20,511 nucleotides of DNA, taken from NCBI GenBank assembly GCA_964573885.1, contig CAZNLL010000067.1, forward strand, positions 1 through 20,511, in the 5' to 3' direction. Each line of letters begins with the position of its first letter. Positions within the stretch are counted from its first letter, which is position 1. Shown piece after piece: positions 1 to 7,917 of the stretch. The notes below the pieces were generated by a model. It ran no database searches and was not told the origin of the DNA. It saw only the letters and a program-made list of their open reading frames with translations. The stretch comes from CAZNLL01 sp964573885 (GTDB taxonomy: Bacteria; Desulfobacterota; DSM-4660; Desulfatiglandales; Desulfatiglandaceae). The position numbers and the translations under genes are program-made.

Positions 1-33
1 TATTGGTGAATTCCAGATTTAAAGTGTTAAAAG

Positions 34-65
34 CGGCATTTGAAGTCATAGAAGGGGAAATGCCG
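34..65. repeat. inverted repeat downstream of the MFS gene
   Basis: CGGCATTT at 34-41 is matched by AAATGCCG at 58-65, a perfect 8-bp stem with a 16-base loop. It lies just beyond the stop codon of the minus-strand MFS gene, so it may be part of that unit's terminator. The T-rich stretch that follows on the minus strand is interrupted, so it is not a textbook intrinsic terminator. I see no gene in bases 1-70. Confidence 0.35.
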
Positions 66-70
66 AATCC

Positions 71-1369
71 TTAAGCGCCTTTTATGCAACAACGGGGTTT
101 ATCCGACCCTTCGGGCGGCTTTAAGAGAAACAGGGATAGGGTGACAATCACATAGCACCCGGCGGAAATGGGGCAGTTTAAGAGATAGGATCCCATCCTG
201 TCCGCAATCCATCCCCACAGGTAGGGCCCCACCCCGCCGATAATGCCGTGGCCCAGGGTGAGAACCCCCATGAGGGTGCCCACGATCATCCTGCCGAACA
301 TATCCCCCAGAAAAGGGGTATACAAAGAAAAGGGCGCGCTGTAGGCAAAGCCCAGGAGGATGCAAAAGGCGAGGAAACTCCATTTGTCGGTGATAAAAAG
401 CCAGCCCAGGAACCAGATGATAGTGGTATAGAGGTTGAAGAGGATCAGCACCCTTCGCTTGCCGAAGCGGTCTCCCAACCAGCCCGCCAAGACCCGCACC
501 GGCATGGAGGGAATGGTCAGGGCCGCCATGATCAGGCCCGAGTTGGCCCTGGAAAAGCCCATTTCCACCCCCCAGATGATGACATGTCCCAAGATCCCCT
601 GAAGGGGGATGCCGGTGACCGAGTAAGCCACCAGAAAATACCAGAAGTTTTTGCTTCGCAGGGCCTGGGCCGTGGTCCACCTGACCGGGACCTCAGGTTT
701 TACCCCGGGCTCCAGGGACCCCAAGGGCCTTGCTTCATCCTCCAGCGGACCGCCGCCGTCCGGATAAAGGCCCATGGTCTCGGGGGCGTTTCTGATGATA
801 AAGGCGGCCATGGCCATGATGGGGATACCAAAGCCCACGGCACAGATCACCGAGGCGGTGCGCCAGCCGAAGTCCACGCTCAGATAACTGATCAGCGGGG
901 GCAGGCAGGCGAAACCGATCACCGTTCCCAAGGTCACCAGCCCCGTGGCCAGCCCGGCCTTCCGGATAAACCATTTCCTTACCAGGGACGTGTTGGGGAC
1001 GAAGTGGGTCATGGACACGGCGCCCGCCATGAGCACGCCGAAGACCAGGAAAAACTGCCAGGCCGCCTCAACCGATGAGAGCAGAAGAAGGCCCAGAAGG
1101 GTGAGCACGCCGCCGATGAGGATGGTCACCCGCCCCCCTATATGGTCAATGAGTTTGCCCGTTAAAATGGCCAGTAAGGCATAGGCCCAGAAGTGGATGG
1201 TGAAGCCCAGACCGATGGTTTCCCTGGACCATCCCGGGTCTTCCATGATGAAGGGGAAAAAGACGGTCAGGATATACCGCCCCATGGGCCCCAGGGCGGC
1301 AGTTATAAAGAGCCCGCCGAGAACGATCCACCCGTAAAAGAGCTTGGGACGCGCCTGTCCTTGACTCAA
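71..1369 (-). CDS. MFS transporter, monocarboxylate/oxalate-formate type
   Basis: This is a 432-residue integral membrane protein of the major facilitator superfamily, with about 12 hydrophobic segments. The N-terminal KLFYGWIVLGG opening is typical of monocarboxylate/oxalate-formate-antiporter-like MFS proteins. MFS motif A is visible twice: GKLIDHIGGR near residues 71-80, and GDRFGKRR in the second half after the central loop. The start is TTG at 1369, preceded by a weak purine-rich site; no better start lies upstream of the first membrane segment. It follows BKACE by 33 bases on the same strand and is probably co-transcribed with it from the operator-bearing promoter near 2333-2375. A role in import or export of a carboxylic acid intermediate is inferred from context; the substrate is unknown. 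Confidence 0.85.
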   Translation of the reverse strand: MSQGQARPKLFYGWIVLGGLFITAALGPMGRYILTVFFPFIMEDPGWSRETIGLGFTIHFWAYALLAILTGKLIDHIGGRVTILIGGVLTLLGLLLLSSVEAAWQFFLVFGVLMAGAVSMTHFVPNTSLVRKWFIRKAGLATGLVTLGTVIGFACLPPLISYLSVDFGWRTASVICAVGFGIPIMAMAAFIIRNAPETMGLYPDGGGPLEDEARPLGSLEPGVKPEVPVRWTTAQALRSKNFWYFLVAYSVTGIPLQGILGHVIIWGVEMGFSRANSGLIMAALTIPSMPVRVLAGWLGDRFGKRRVLILFNLYTTIIWFLGWLFITDKWSFLAFCILLGFAYSAPFSLYTPFLGDMFGRMIVGTLMGVLTLGHGIIGGVGPYLWGWIADRMGSYLLNCPISAGCYVIVTLSLFLLKPPEGSDKPRCCIKGA

Positions 1370-1402
1370 CCTGACCCGCCTTTCCCGGCCCCCATTGAGC
1401 CG

Positions 1403-2278
1403 CTAAGGGAGATGGAGGAGCTCCCTGGCCTGGGCCACCGTGGCAGGGGACTTTCCAAGGAGGCGCATAAGGGACGCCGCCTTCTCCACGAGCTGCCGGT
1501 TGCTTGTGGCCAGCGCCCCCTTTTCCACATACAGGGTATCCTCGAAACCGATGCGCACATTGCCCCCCAGGAGCACGGACTGGGCCGCCATGGGAAAGGA
1601 GGTGGCCCCGATACCGAACCCGGCCCAAATGGCATGGTCAGGGAGGGCCGCCCTCATGGCGACCATGTTTCCCGGAGTGGCGGGAATGCCCCATCGGGTT
1701 CCCATGCAGAGCTGGAACAGGGGCGGGCTCTCCACCCGGCCCGTCTCCAATAGGTGGTTGGCGATCTCAATATGGCCTATATCAAAGACCTCCAACTCCG
1801 GCTTGACCCCTGCGTCCCGGATCTGCCCGGCCATCCATTCCACATGGGGCAAGGCATTGACAAACACGTGACGACCGAAGTTCATGGAACTGATATCCAG
1901 GGAGCAGATCTCGGGCTTCAAACGCAACACGTGGTCAATGCGCTTTTCGGGCTTGCACAAAGTGGAACCCGGTGCCATGCCGATGGGATCGCCCTCGTCG
2001 GGGATGAAACGGGCCCCGGCCCCGGTGGTCAGATTGACGATCATGTCGGAGCGCTCCCGGATCAGGGAGACCACCTCCTCGTATAGCTCAAAGACCATGG
2101 AGGGTTTGCCCGTCTTTACATCACGCACGTGGATGTGGGCCACACTGGCCCCCGCCTCGTAGGCCTCCACCGCGCTGTGGGCGATCTCTTCCGGGGTGAT
2201 GGGGAGGTGGGGGTTCCCGGTTCGATCGCCGATAGACCCGGTGACAGAGACAGTGACTACGACCTTTTCACGATCCAT
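1403..2278 (-). CDS. BKACE family beta-keto acid cleavage enzyme (DUF849)
   Basis: This 291-residue protein has the features of the BKACE/3-keto-5-aminohexanoate cleavage enzyme family. These Zn-dependent TIM-barrel enzymes condense a beta-keto acid with acetyl-CoA and cleave it to acetoacetate plus a new acyl-CoA. Visible marks are LPITPEEIA (25-33), the metal-binding HIHVRD (48-53; H48 and H50), the GNMVAM segment (203-208), and GFEDTLYVEKG (244-254), whose E246 is the expected third metal ligand. The C-terminal ATVAQARELL is also typical of the family. Length is normal. The ATG at 2278 follows GGGGGA. The family has many substrate classes and the residues that set specificity cannot be read without a structural alignment. 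It is divergent from the crotonase at 2410 across a shared operator. Confidence 0.9.
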   Translation of the reverse strand: MDREKVVVTVSVTGSIGDRTGNPHLPITPEEIAHSAVEAYEAGASVAHIHVRDVKTGKPSMVFELYEEVVSLIRERSDMIVNLTTGAGARFIPDEGDPIGMAPGSTLCKPEKRIDHVLRLKPEICSLDISSMNFGRHVFVNALPHVEWMAGQIRDAGVKPELEVFDIGHIEIANHLLETGRVESPPLFQLCMGTRWGIPATPGNMVAMRAALPDHAIWAGFGIGATSFPMAAQSVLLGGNVRIGFEDTLYVEKGALATSNRQLVEKAASLMRLLGKSPATVAQARELLHLP

Positions 2279-2299
2279 AACAGTCCCCCATAAAGAAGC

Positions 2300-2375
2300 T
2301 TGACAAAAAAATCCCTTGACCGCTTCGTGATATTTAATTAAATTTTTGATTAACTGAAAGCCCCTTTTCTGTCAA
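2300..2375. promoter_or_regulatory. divergent promoter region for BKACE (-) and crotonase (+)
   Basis: On the plus strand TTGACC (2316-2321) is followed after 17 bases by TAAATT (2339-2344). On the minus strand a perfect TTGACA box (2375 to 2370) points toward BKACE, although its -10 is weak. The 22-bp palindrome at 2333-2354 lies between the two -35 boxes and covers both probable -10 regions. A second TTGACA on the plus strand (2300-2305) has no good -10 partner. Start sites are predictions only. Confidence 0.5.
2333..2354. promoter_or_regulatory. operator copy A (TTTAATTA-N6-TGATTAAC)
   Basis: This imperfect palindrome of two 8-base half-sites separated by 6 bases belongs to a set of four copies (also 9133, 9282, 11126). 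It lies between divergent BKACE and crotonase genes and overlaps the predicted -10 elements, as expected for a repressor site. The binding protein is unknown; the GntR/FCD regulator at 14529 is the local candidate. Confidence 0.55.
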
Positions 2376-2409
2376 GGGAAAAACAAGCACCCATAAAGGA
2401 GAAGGCCCC

Positions 2410-3120
2410 TTGGATTTTGAGAACATTCTATTTGAAAGAGACGGCGCCATCGGCAGGATCACCCTGAACAGGCCCGAGGTCAAAAACACCTTTGACCTGG
2501 ACACCCGGGCCGAACTGCTTCGCCTCCTGGATCAGGTCCGTGATGACGACGCCCTCAAGGTGCTCACCCTGACCGGGGCGGGAGACGCCTTTTCCTCGGG
2601 CGGGGATATCCGTACCATGGAGGGGTATGACTTTACGGCCGTGGGCGGGAGAATGCGGGTTAAGCGGGCTCACCGGGTGATCAAGGCCATGATGGACCTT
2701 GAAAAGCCCCTGATCGGGGCGGTGAACGGCGTTGCGGCCGGTGCCGGGGTGAGTGCGGCCCTGGCCTGCGACATCCTGATCGCCTCCGAGAAAGCCCGCT
2801 TCTTTCTCTCCTTTGTGAGGATCGGGGTGGTCCCGGACATGGGCAATTTCTATCTCCTGCCTTTACGCATCGGTGTGCCCCGGGCCAAAGAACTCATGTT
2901 GACCGGGGGGTCCATCGGGGCCCGGGAGGCCGAACGCTGGGGCTTGGTGAGTAAGGTGGTTCCCCACGAAAGGCTGGATGAAGCCCTCCTGTCCCTGGCC
3001 GCCCGCCTCGCCAAAGGTTCCGGCCGGTCTTACGGGGCCATCAAGGCCGCCCTCAACAAATGGCCGGCGGACCTCAAGACCTTTATCCCCGTTGAACCCG
3101 GCCCCGAGGAAGGGGACTGA
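2410..3120 (+). CDS. enoyl-CoA hydratase/isomerase family protein (crotonase fold)
   Basis: This 236-residue protein is shorter than the usual 255-265 and lacks most of the C-terminal helical tail. It starts with TTG at 2410, supported by AAAGGAG at 2395-2401 (8-base spacing); the opening MDFENILFE fits the family. Oxyanion-hole segments are FSSGGD (61-66) and GVAAGAG (107-113). By alignment with rat mitochondrial crotonase the two catalytic glutamates are replaced by S115 and F135. Instead there is an Asp, D143, in PDMGN, the position used by PaaG-like and other enoyl-CoA isomerases. Isomerisation or a specialised hydration is therefore more likely than classic crotonase activity. It is monocistronic, with its stop 6 bases from the convergent PaaK-like gene. 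Confidence 0.88.
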   Translation: MDFENILFERDGAIGRITLNRPEVKNTFDLDTRAELLRLLDQVRDDDALKVLTLTGAGDAFSSGGDIRTMEGYDFTAVGGRMRVKRAHRVIKAMMDLEKPLIGAVNGVAAGAGVSAALACDILIASEKARFFLSFVRIGVVPDMGNFYLLPLRIGVPRAKELMLTGGSIGAREAERWGLVSKVVPHERLDEALLSLAARLAKGSGRSYGAIKAALNKWPADLKTFIPVEPGPEEGD

Positions 3121-3126
3121 GCCTCC

Positions 3127-4455
3127 CTATTCCGGAACCACCTTGAGAAATTTGTACAGGGCCACAAACCGCTCGTCCCCCTCAGAGATGAATTCCACCT
3201 CCCCCTCAACGCCCAGCGCTTTTTTGATCCGCTTAAGGAGCTCTTCGCGGCTTCCCTTTGGATAGGAGCCCTCAGGGGGGCTTTCCACCCTCAGGGAGAG
3301 CTTGTCCTGGGGCTGTTTCTGCTTTTTGACCAGGTAGTACTGCTTGAGGAAGAATTCGGGCATGTCGTAAAGGACCTCTTCCACCTCGGAACTGAACACC
3401 CGGCGGTCTCTTACGAGCACGGCGTGGGCCAGCCGCTCCGAGATCCCCAGGCGCAGCCCGGTCCTGCCGCAGGGACACGGCTCCGAGAGGGTATACCCCA
3501 TGTCCCCGCTCCTGAAACGAAGAAGCGGGGTTCCTTCCAGGACCAGGGAGGTGACCACGATCTCGCCCACCTTCCCGCTTCCCGTGAGGTCCTCCCCGGT
3601 TTCCGGATCGATCACCTCCAGGAGAAAGGCATCCTGGGGGAAATGAAAGGTCTCGGTCTGCTCGGTACAGTTGGCCGCAGGCAGACCCGCGTCGGTCATG
3701 GTGTAGGCCTCAAAGAGGGGGCAGCCCCAGATGGCCTCCATGCCTTTGCGGAAAGACGCCGTGACCCGCTGCCCGGCCATGAGAAGGTATTTGAGCTTGG
3801 GAAGGCGTTCCTTGAGGCTTTCTCCGTATTTCTGCGTCACCTGCCACAGGGGCCTGGAGGACAAATAGAACCCTTCTACGTCCATCCACCTGGGCAGGAT
3901 CTCAACGGGGAAAACCTCCTCCCCCGGGGCGGGCATGGTGAAATGGTATCGGCCCATGCCTCCGGATCGGAGGCCTTCCACCAGGGCTGTGGCAAAAGGA
4001 TTCCACGTTCCCATGGTGGCGATGGCCACGGTGTGGGCCGGCCGGGCCCCGATCTGGATCCATAGGCGGGCGGTGAGTTCCCCCACTTGCTCCAGATCTT
4101 TGCGGGTGAGGCCGTAGAGGGTGGGCACCCCGGTGGTGCCGGCGGTTCTCACCAGGTGTACGATCTCGGACCGGTCCACGCAGAGGAGTCCTGCATAAGG
4201 GTCCTGGGCCCGTTCCCTCTCTTCCTGGAGTTCTTCCTTGGTGGTGAAAGGCACCCGCTCTTGAAAGGCCTTAAGATCCTGGATGGCATCGGGATCAACC
4301 CCGGCCTCCTTGAATCTCCTCCGGTAAAAGGCGGAGTGATCCTGCAAGTACCTTAAGCGTTCCGCCAGCCTCACCCACTGGAGTTCCCCCATCTTCTCCA
4401 TGGGAAGGGTCTCAAGGGCATCATTGCCGTAAACCTGTTGCCTGGGCATGGTCAT
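3127..4455 (-). CDS. phenylacetate-CoA ligase family (PaaK-like) AMP-forming ligase
   Basis: This 442-residue cytoplasmic adenylate-forming enzyme activates a carboxylic acid to its CoA thioester through an acyl-AMP. The PaaK layout is clear: P-loop TAGTTGVPT (104-112), the AYTMTDAG segment (250-257), PLLRFRSGDMG (310-320), and CPCGRTG (327-333), the Cys-rich turn characteristic of PaaK. The usual Lys of the P-loop (GTTGKPT) is Val110. The C-terminal catalytic-lysine motif is not canonical; K435 in YKF is a possible substitute. It is the last gene of the six-gene operon, 8 bases after the acyl-CoA dehydrogenase. An alternative ATG at 4449 has better spacing from the GAGGGGGG ribosome site (4463-4456) and may be the real start. 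The aromatic substrate implied by the family name is not established. Confidence 0.87.
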   Translation of the reverse strand: MTMPRQQVYGNDALETLPMEKMGELQWVRLAERLRYLQDHSAFYRRRFKEAGVDPDAIQDLKAFQERVPFTTKEELQEERERAQDPYAGLLCVDRSEIVHLVRTAGTTGVPTLYGLTRKDLEQVGELTARLWIQIGARPAHTVAIATMGTWNPFATALVEGLRSGGMGRYHFTMPAPGEEVFPVEILPRWMDVEGFYLSSRPLWQVTQKYGESLKERLPKLKYLLMAGQRVTASFRKGMEAIWGCPLFEAYTMTDAGLPAANCTEQTETFHFPQDAFLLEVIDPETGEDLTGSGKVGEIVVTSLVLEGTPLLRFRSGDMGYTLSEPCPCGRTGLRLGISERLAHAVLVRDRRVFSSEVEEVLYDMPEFFLKQYYLVKKQKQPQDKLSLRVESPPEGSYPKGSREELLKRIKKALGVEGEVEFISEGDERFVALYKFLKVVPE

Positions 4456-4463
4456 CCCCCCTC

Positions 4464-5609
4464 TTACGAAGACCGCATCAACGACCTGGCGATGACAAGC
4501 TTTTGGACCTCGGAGGTGCCCCCGCCGATCTCGCCCAGCTTGGCATCCCTGTAATACCTTTCCACGGGGAATTCCTTGATATAGCCATATCCTCCATGGA
4601 TCTGCACCGCGTCCTGGGCCGCCTTGACGGCCATTTGGGAGGCAAAGAGCTTGGCCATGGCCGCCTCATGCCTGATGGTCTTGCCCCGCTCGTAGAGCCA
4701 GACCACCTTGTGGGCATAGGTGCGGGCCATCTCCAGGTTCATGGCCATATCGCTGAGCATCCCTTGGACAAACTGGAAGGCCCCGATGGGCCGGCCGAAC
4801 TGGATCCTTTCTTTGGCATAGCGCAGGGAGGCCTCAAAGCACGCCTGGGCAATACCCGTGGCGGTGGCCGCCGCCAGGGCCCTCTCTGCATTAAGGGTGG
4901 TAAACATGTCCTGGAACCCCTCATCCCGGGTCCCCAGGATCTGCCCCTCCCCGACCCGCACCCCGTCCATGTGGACCTCGCCGGTCAGGGAACAGCGCAT
5001 GCCCAGTTTCTCAAAGGGCGGCCCTGTGCTCAGCCCCTCCATACCCCTTTCCAGGATGAAGTTGGTGGCCCCGTGCACGCTCCTGTCTCCGCTGGTCCGG
5101 GTCACCACAATGAAGTATCGGGCCAGGGGCGCATTGGTACTGAAGGTCTTGGTGCCGTTAATGACAAAATTCGCCCCTTCTTTCTTGGCCCTGGTCTGGA
5201 TGCCCAGGGTGTCCGAACCGGCGTTGGGTTCACTCAGGCAGTAAGAGGCCAGGGCCTCCCCACTCAAGACGGGAGCGAGGTACTTTTGCTTTTGCTCCTC
5301 TGTGCCGAACCTGGAGATGAAGTGGCAGAAATTGAGGGTGCAGATGGTCACGGACATGCCCATGCCCGCGGCGGACCGGCACAACTCCTCCTTGATAATG
5401 TACATGCTCATCAGGTCAAGGCCGCTGCCCCCGTATTCCGTGGGGACCAGGGCCCCCAGAAACCCTTCCCGGCCCAGTTTTTCATAGACCTCCATGGGAA
5501 AGCGCTCTTCCCGGTCGATCTCCGCGGCAACAGGCTCCAGTTCCTTGTCGCAGAACCGGCGGATACTCTGCTGGATCATTCGGTGTTCTTCGGAAAGACT
5601 GAAATCCAT
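4464..5609 (-). CDS. acyl-CoA dehydrogenase
   Basis: This 381-residue FAD flavoprotein should oxidise an acyl-CoA to the 2,3-enoyl-CoA, passing electrons to an electron-transfer flavoprotein not encoded in this window. It has the N-terminal helical domain, the FAD/substrate segment YCLSEPNAGSD (123-133), the KTFSTNA beta-domain segment (154-160), RIQFGRPIGAFQ (268-279) and QIHGGYGY (336-343). The usual catalytic Glu of short/medium-chain enzymes (EGTSE) is missing: here the sequence is GGGTSE and the position is G363. A Glu occurs at E242 in the LNAER segment, the helix-G position used by isovaleryl-CoA and long-chain acyl-CoA dehydrogenases, so a relocated base is likely. Start ATG follows GGGAG. 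It lies 24 bases after OB-fold 2 and 8 bases before the PaaK-like ligase. Confidence 0.93.
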   Translation of the reverse strand: MDFSLSEEHRMIQQSIRRFCDKELEPVAAEIDREERFPMEVYEKLGREGFLGALVPTEYGGSGLDLMSMYIIKEELCRSAAGMGMSVTICTLNFCHFISRFGTEEQKQKYLAPVLSGEALASYCLSEPNAGSDTLGIQTRAKKEGANFVINGTKTFSTNAPLARYFIVVTRTSGDRSVHGATNFILERGMEGLSTGPPFEKLGMRCSLTGEVHMDGVRVGEGQILGTRDEGFQDMFTTLNAERALAAATATGIAQACFEASLRYAKERIQFGRPIGAFQFVQGMLSDMAMNLEMARTYAHKVVWLYERGKTIRHEAAMAKLFASQMAVKAAQDAVQIHGGYGYIKEFPVERYYRDAKLGEIGGGTSEVQKLVIARSLMRSS

Positions 5610-5633
5610 TAAAATCTCCCTCGGCTCCGTCCC

Positions 5634-6164
5634 CTACCCCCCTTGGACCGGCCGGAAGTATTTAATGTCCAGGATGTTCCCCTGAGGCGCCTCATCGAAA
5701 ACCGCCTCCATGCGCATGCCCCTTTCAAGATCCGGGTAGGCGACTTCTCCAAGGAGATGGAGGAGGCCCGTATCCGCCCCGTCAAGTTTGATGATCCCGT
5801 AAATGAGAGGTTCAAGACCCGGATGGACGGGAAGGGTGTAATGGGGCCTGGTAAAGCCCTGGAGCACCCCTTCCCGGCCTACTTCCACCCATTCATCCAT
5901 CTTCTGGAAGCACCGGCCGCAGGTGGGCTCTACAGGGACATAAACCGTCCCGCACTGGGGGCAGCGAACGCCCATGATCCGCTTGTGGTCTCTCAACTCC
6001 GTAAAAAACCGGGTGGCCACGGGTCCCGGGAAATAGCGGTAGGCCATGGCCAACCTCCCTTCCGCCACGTAGGGATCCATGTTCAAGATCCTGAATCGTT
6101 TGCTCGGGGAGATGAGGTGAAACATGTCCGGGTATTTGGTTGGTTTTTGTTTCTTATCGGCCAT
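5634..6164 (-). CDS. Zn-ribbon/OB-fold (DUF35) protein 2
   Basis: This small acidic-tailed protein of about 176 residues has a rubredoxin-like zinc ribbon CPQC (68-71) with CGRC (82-85), followed by an OB-fold. The arrangement is that of DUF35 proteins, which pair with thiolase-superfamily subunits in acetoacetyl-CoA thiolase/HMG-CoA synthase complexes, BbsAB and Ltp2-ChsH2. It has a long N-terminal extension before the ribbon. The start at 6164 (MADKKQ) is chosen because GGGAG lies 7 bases upstream; an in-frame ATG at 6191 lacks a ribosome site. It probably binds the acyl-CoA or a thiolase-like partner encoded upstream. With OB-fold 1 it makes two DUF35 genes for two thiolase-like genes, which suggests matched pairs. 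Confidence 0.85.
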   Translation of the reverse strand: MADKKQKPTKYPDMFHLISPSKRFRILNMDPYVAEGRLAMAYRYFPGPVATRFFTELRDHKRIMGVRCPQCGTVYVPVEPTCGRCFQKMDEWVEVGREGVLQGFTRPHYTLPVHPGLEPLIYGIIKLDGADTGLLHLLGEVAYPDLERGMRMEAVFDEAPQGNILDIKYFRPVQGG

Positions 6165-6272
6165 AATGGGGCTCCCTGTATCTTGAGGCATTTTTGGCCG
6201 TCAACGGCCCGTTTTCACGCACTGCCTTTTTGCCTGAAAATCCACCTGTCTCCGAGATGCGTATAAAAGCCC

Positions 6273-6740
6273 TCAGCTCACGGTACGGAAGTGAATAATG
6301 TCCTCCATGGTGCCTTCCCGCTCCGCGGGAGGCCTGAACACGGCCTCGACCCGCATCCCCACCTGCACCTTTTCCGGATCCTCTTCCTCCAGTTTGTGGA
6401 AAAAGGCCACGTCAGGCCCCCCGTCCAGGACAATGGCCGCGATGGTATAAGGGACCGGCCTCATGTCCCCGATGCCGGCGTCATACATGGGATCCACCAC
6501 AAAGCTGTATGAAATCACCTCTCCCTGATGGGACAGCTCAATCCACTCTTCTCCCATGGCCACGTGGCACCGGCCGCACACCGGGGTGGGGGGCAACTGG
6601 AGGCGGCCGCATTCAGGGCACCGGTTGGCAAAGATTTTGCCCTCTTTGAGTCCCCGGAGGAAGGCCCCCAGGTGAGGTCCCGCGCCCCACTTGTATCTCA
6701 GGTCAAGGGGGATGATAATCTCCAGCAGTTCCCCGTTCAT
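6273..6740 (-). CDS. Zn-ribbon/OB-fold (DUF35) protein 1
   Basis: This 155-residue protein has the zinc ribbon CPEC (41-44) and CGRC (55-58), then an OB-fold from about residue 68 onward, ending in the DIIHF strand. A short N-terminal helix containing FLRGLKEGK precedes the ribbon, as is usual in DUF35 partners of thiolases. Its start lies 10 bases after the stop of thiolase-like B, so the two are probably produced together and may form a complex. In known systems the OB-fold part helps hold the CoA pantetheine; that role is inferred here. It is shorter than OB-fold 2 and differs in its N-terminus, so the two are not recent duplicates. Confidence 0.87.
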   Translation of the reverse strand: MNGELLEIIIPLDLRYKWGAGPHLGAFLRGLKEGKIFANRCPECGRLQLPPTPVCGRCHVAMGEEWIELSHQGEVISYSFVVDPMYDAGIGDMRPVPYTIAAIVLDGGPDVAFFHKLEEEDPEKVQVGMRVEAVFRPPAEREGTMEDIIHFRTVS

Positions 6741-6750
6741 ATCCGACTCC

Positions 6751-7917
6751 TTAAAGGTGTTTGCTTAGAAAAAAGACCACGATCCAGCTCGCCGCCCCCC
6801 ATGCCGTGGCTATGGCGGTTTCCGCCTTTTTGCTCACCTGGCGGTCCCCGGCCTCACCCCTGAGCTGCAGGGCCGCCTCGGCCACCCGGATGACCCCGGA
6901 GGCCCCGATGGGGTTGGTGGACACCACCCCGCCCGAGGGTTCAATGGGGATCTCCCCCTCTATCCGGATCACCTCTTTCTCCACCAGGCGCCAGGCCTCA
7001 CCCTTCTCACAGATGTGGAAAAGCTCCATCCAAGGGAAAAGGGCCCACGAGGAAGGGGTATAGAGTTCCCACACGTCCACATCCCTGGCGGGTTTGGTAA
7101 TCCCGTTTCTCTTATAGAGCCTGGAGCAGGCCACCTCGATGGCGCTCACTGCGGGTTGGGGCTCCACACACCCGCCCCGGAAGACCGAGACCTCCCGGTG
7201 GGCGGTCTCCAGGTCCCTGATCCACACCGGGGGTTTTTCCTGCTTTTCGGCCCGCTTTTCGTTGGCCAGGACCAGGGCGCAGGCCCCGCAGGAGGTGGGG
7301 GACATGTGAAGGAGCCTCACGGGCCACACCAGGACCCGGGAGTCGAGCACATCCCGGGTGGTCAAATCCAGCTTGAGGTGGGCATGGGGGTTGCGCCTGG
7401 CGTTATCCGCCATGATGACCCTGGCCAGGGCGGCGTGCTCTTCTTCGCATCCCGTCTCCTGCATGTAGCGCAGGCCCATGGAGGCAAAGATGCCCACGGC
7501 CCCCGCCGCCAGCCCCCGGTCGTAAAAGGGCTCCCTGGCGGTAACCAGGGACGCGATGGATGGAGAGGCGTCCTGTTTCTGCCAGCCCACAACCAGGGCG
7601 GTATCAAAGACGCCGGAGGCCACGTGCTGCCATCCGGTGGCCACGGCCGTGGCCCCGCTGGTCCCGCCCGTGTTCATCTTCAGCCCCGGTTTGAGGAACA
7701 TGCCCGCCCCGTCAACAACCATCCCGTCTGCGAGGTAATGCCCCTCAAAGAGATCCATGTTGTCGATAATCACCGTATCAATATCTTTGATGCCGAGTCC
7801 CGCGTCTTCCAGGGCCAGACTCACGGCCTCATTGATCATCTCTTCATGATTGACATCGGATCGGATAAAGCGGTGGTCCGTTTGACCGATGCCAACGATT
7901 GCCACCCTCTCCCCCAT
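6751..7917 (-). CDS. thiolase-like protein B (SCP2-thiolase superfamily, active-site residues missing)
   Basis: The protein has 388 residues from ATG 7917, chosen because it follows GAGGAGGGG and because VAIVGIGQT is the normal N-terminus of SCP2-type thiolases; an in-frame ATG at 7962 has no support. Thiolase landmarks are MNTGGTSGAT (81-90), SPTSCGACALVLA (206-218), WELYTPSS (283-290), and EPSGGVVSTNPIGASG (326-341). The nucleophilic Cys is replaced by G85, the GHP His by N335, and the Asn of NxxGG by E326. The C-terminal catalytic Cys is also absent. Normal Claisen thiolysis is therefore unlikely. It may be a non-catalytic partner of thiolase-like A, or a retro-aldolase-type enzyme like Ltp2. 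Its ATG overlaps the upstream stop (TAATG), implying translational coupling. Confidence 0.88.
   Translation of the reverse strand: MGERVAIVGIGQTDHRFIRSDVNHEEMINEAVSLALEDAGLGIKDIDTVIIDNMDLFEGHYLADGMVVDGAGMFLKPGLKMNTGGTSGATAVATGWQHVASGVFDTALVVGWQKQDASPSIASLVTAREPFYDRGLAAGAVGIFASMGLRYMQETGCEEEHAALARVIMADNARRNPHAHLKLDLTTRDVLDSRVLVWPVRLLHMSPTSCGACALVLANEKRAEKQEKPPVWIRDLETAHREVSVFRGGCVEPQPAVSAIEVACSRLYKRNGITKPARDVDVWELYTPSSWALFPWMELFHICEKGEAWRLVEKEVIRIEGEIPIEPSGGVVSTNPIGASGVIRVAEAALQLRGEAGDRQVSKKAETAIATAWGAASWIVVFFLSKHL

Noticed and set aside
248..1078. 276-codon open frame on the plus strand inside the MFS gene
   Set aside because: Antisense shadow; the minus-strand frame encodes a full MFS protein with both motif A copies.
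4503..5612. 369-codon open frame on the plus strand opposite the acyl-CoA dehydrogenase
   Set aside because: It is the antisense shadow of a GC-rich gene with clear family motifs; its own product is Gly/Pro/His-rich with no recognisable domain.
6196..6209. GGCCG-TCAA-CGGCC hairpin between the two OB-fold genes as a terminator
   Set aside because: On the minus strand it is followed by A residues, not T, and the genes on both sides appear to belong to one operon.
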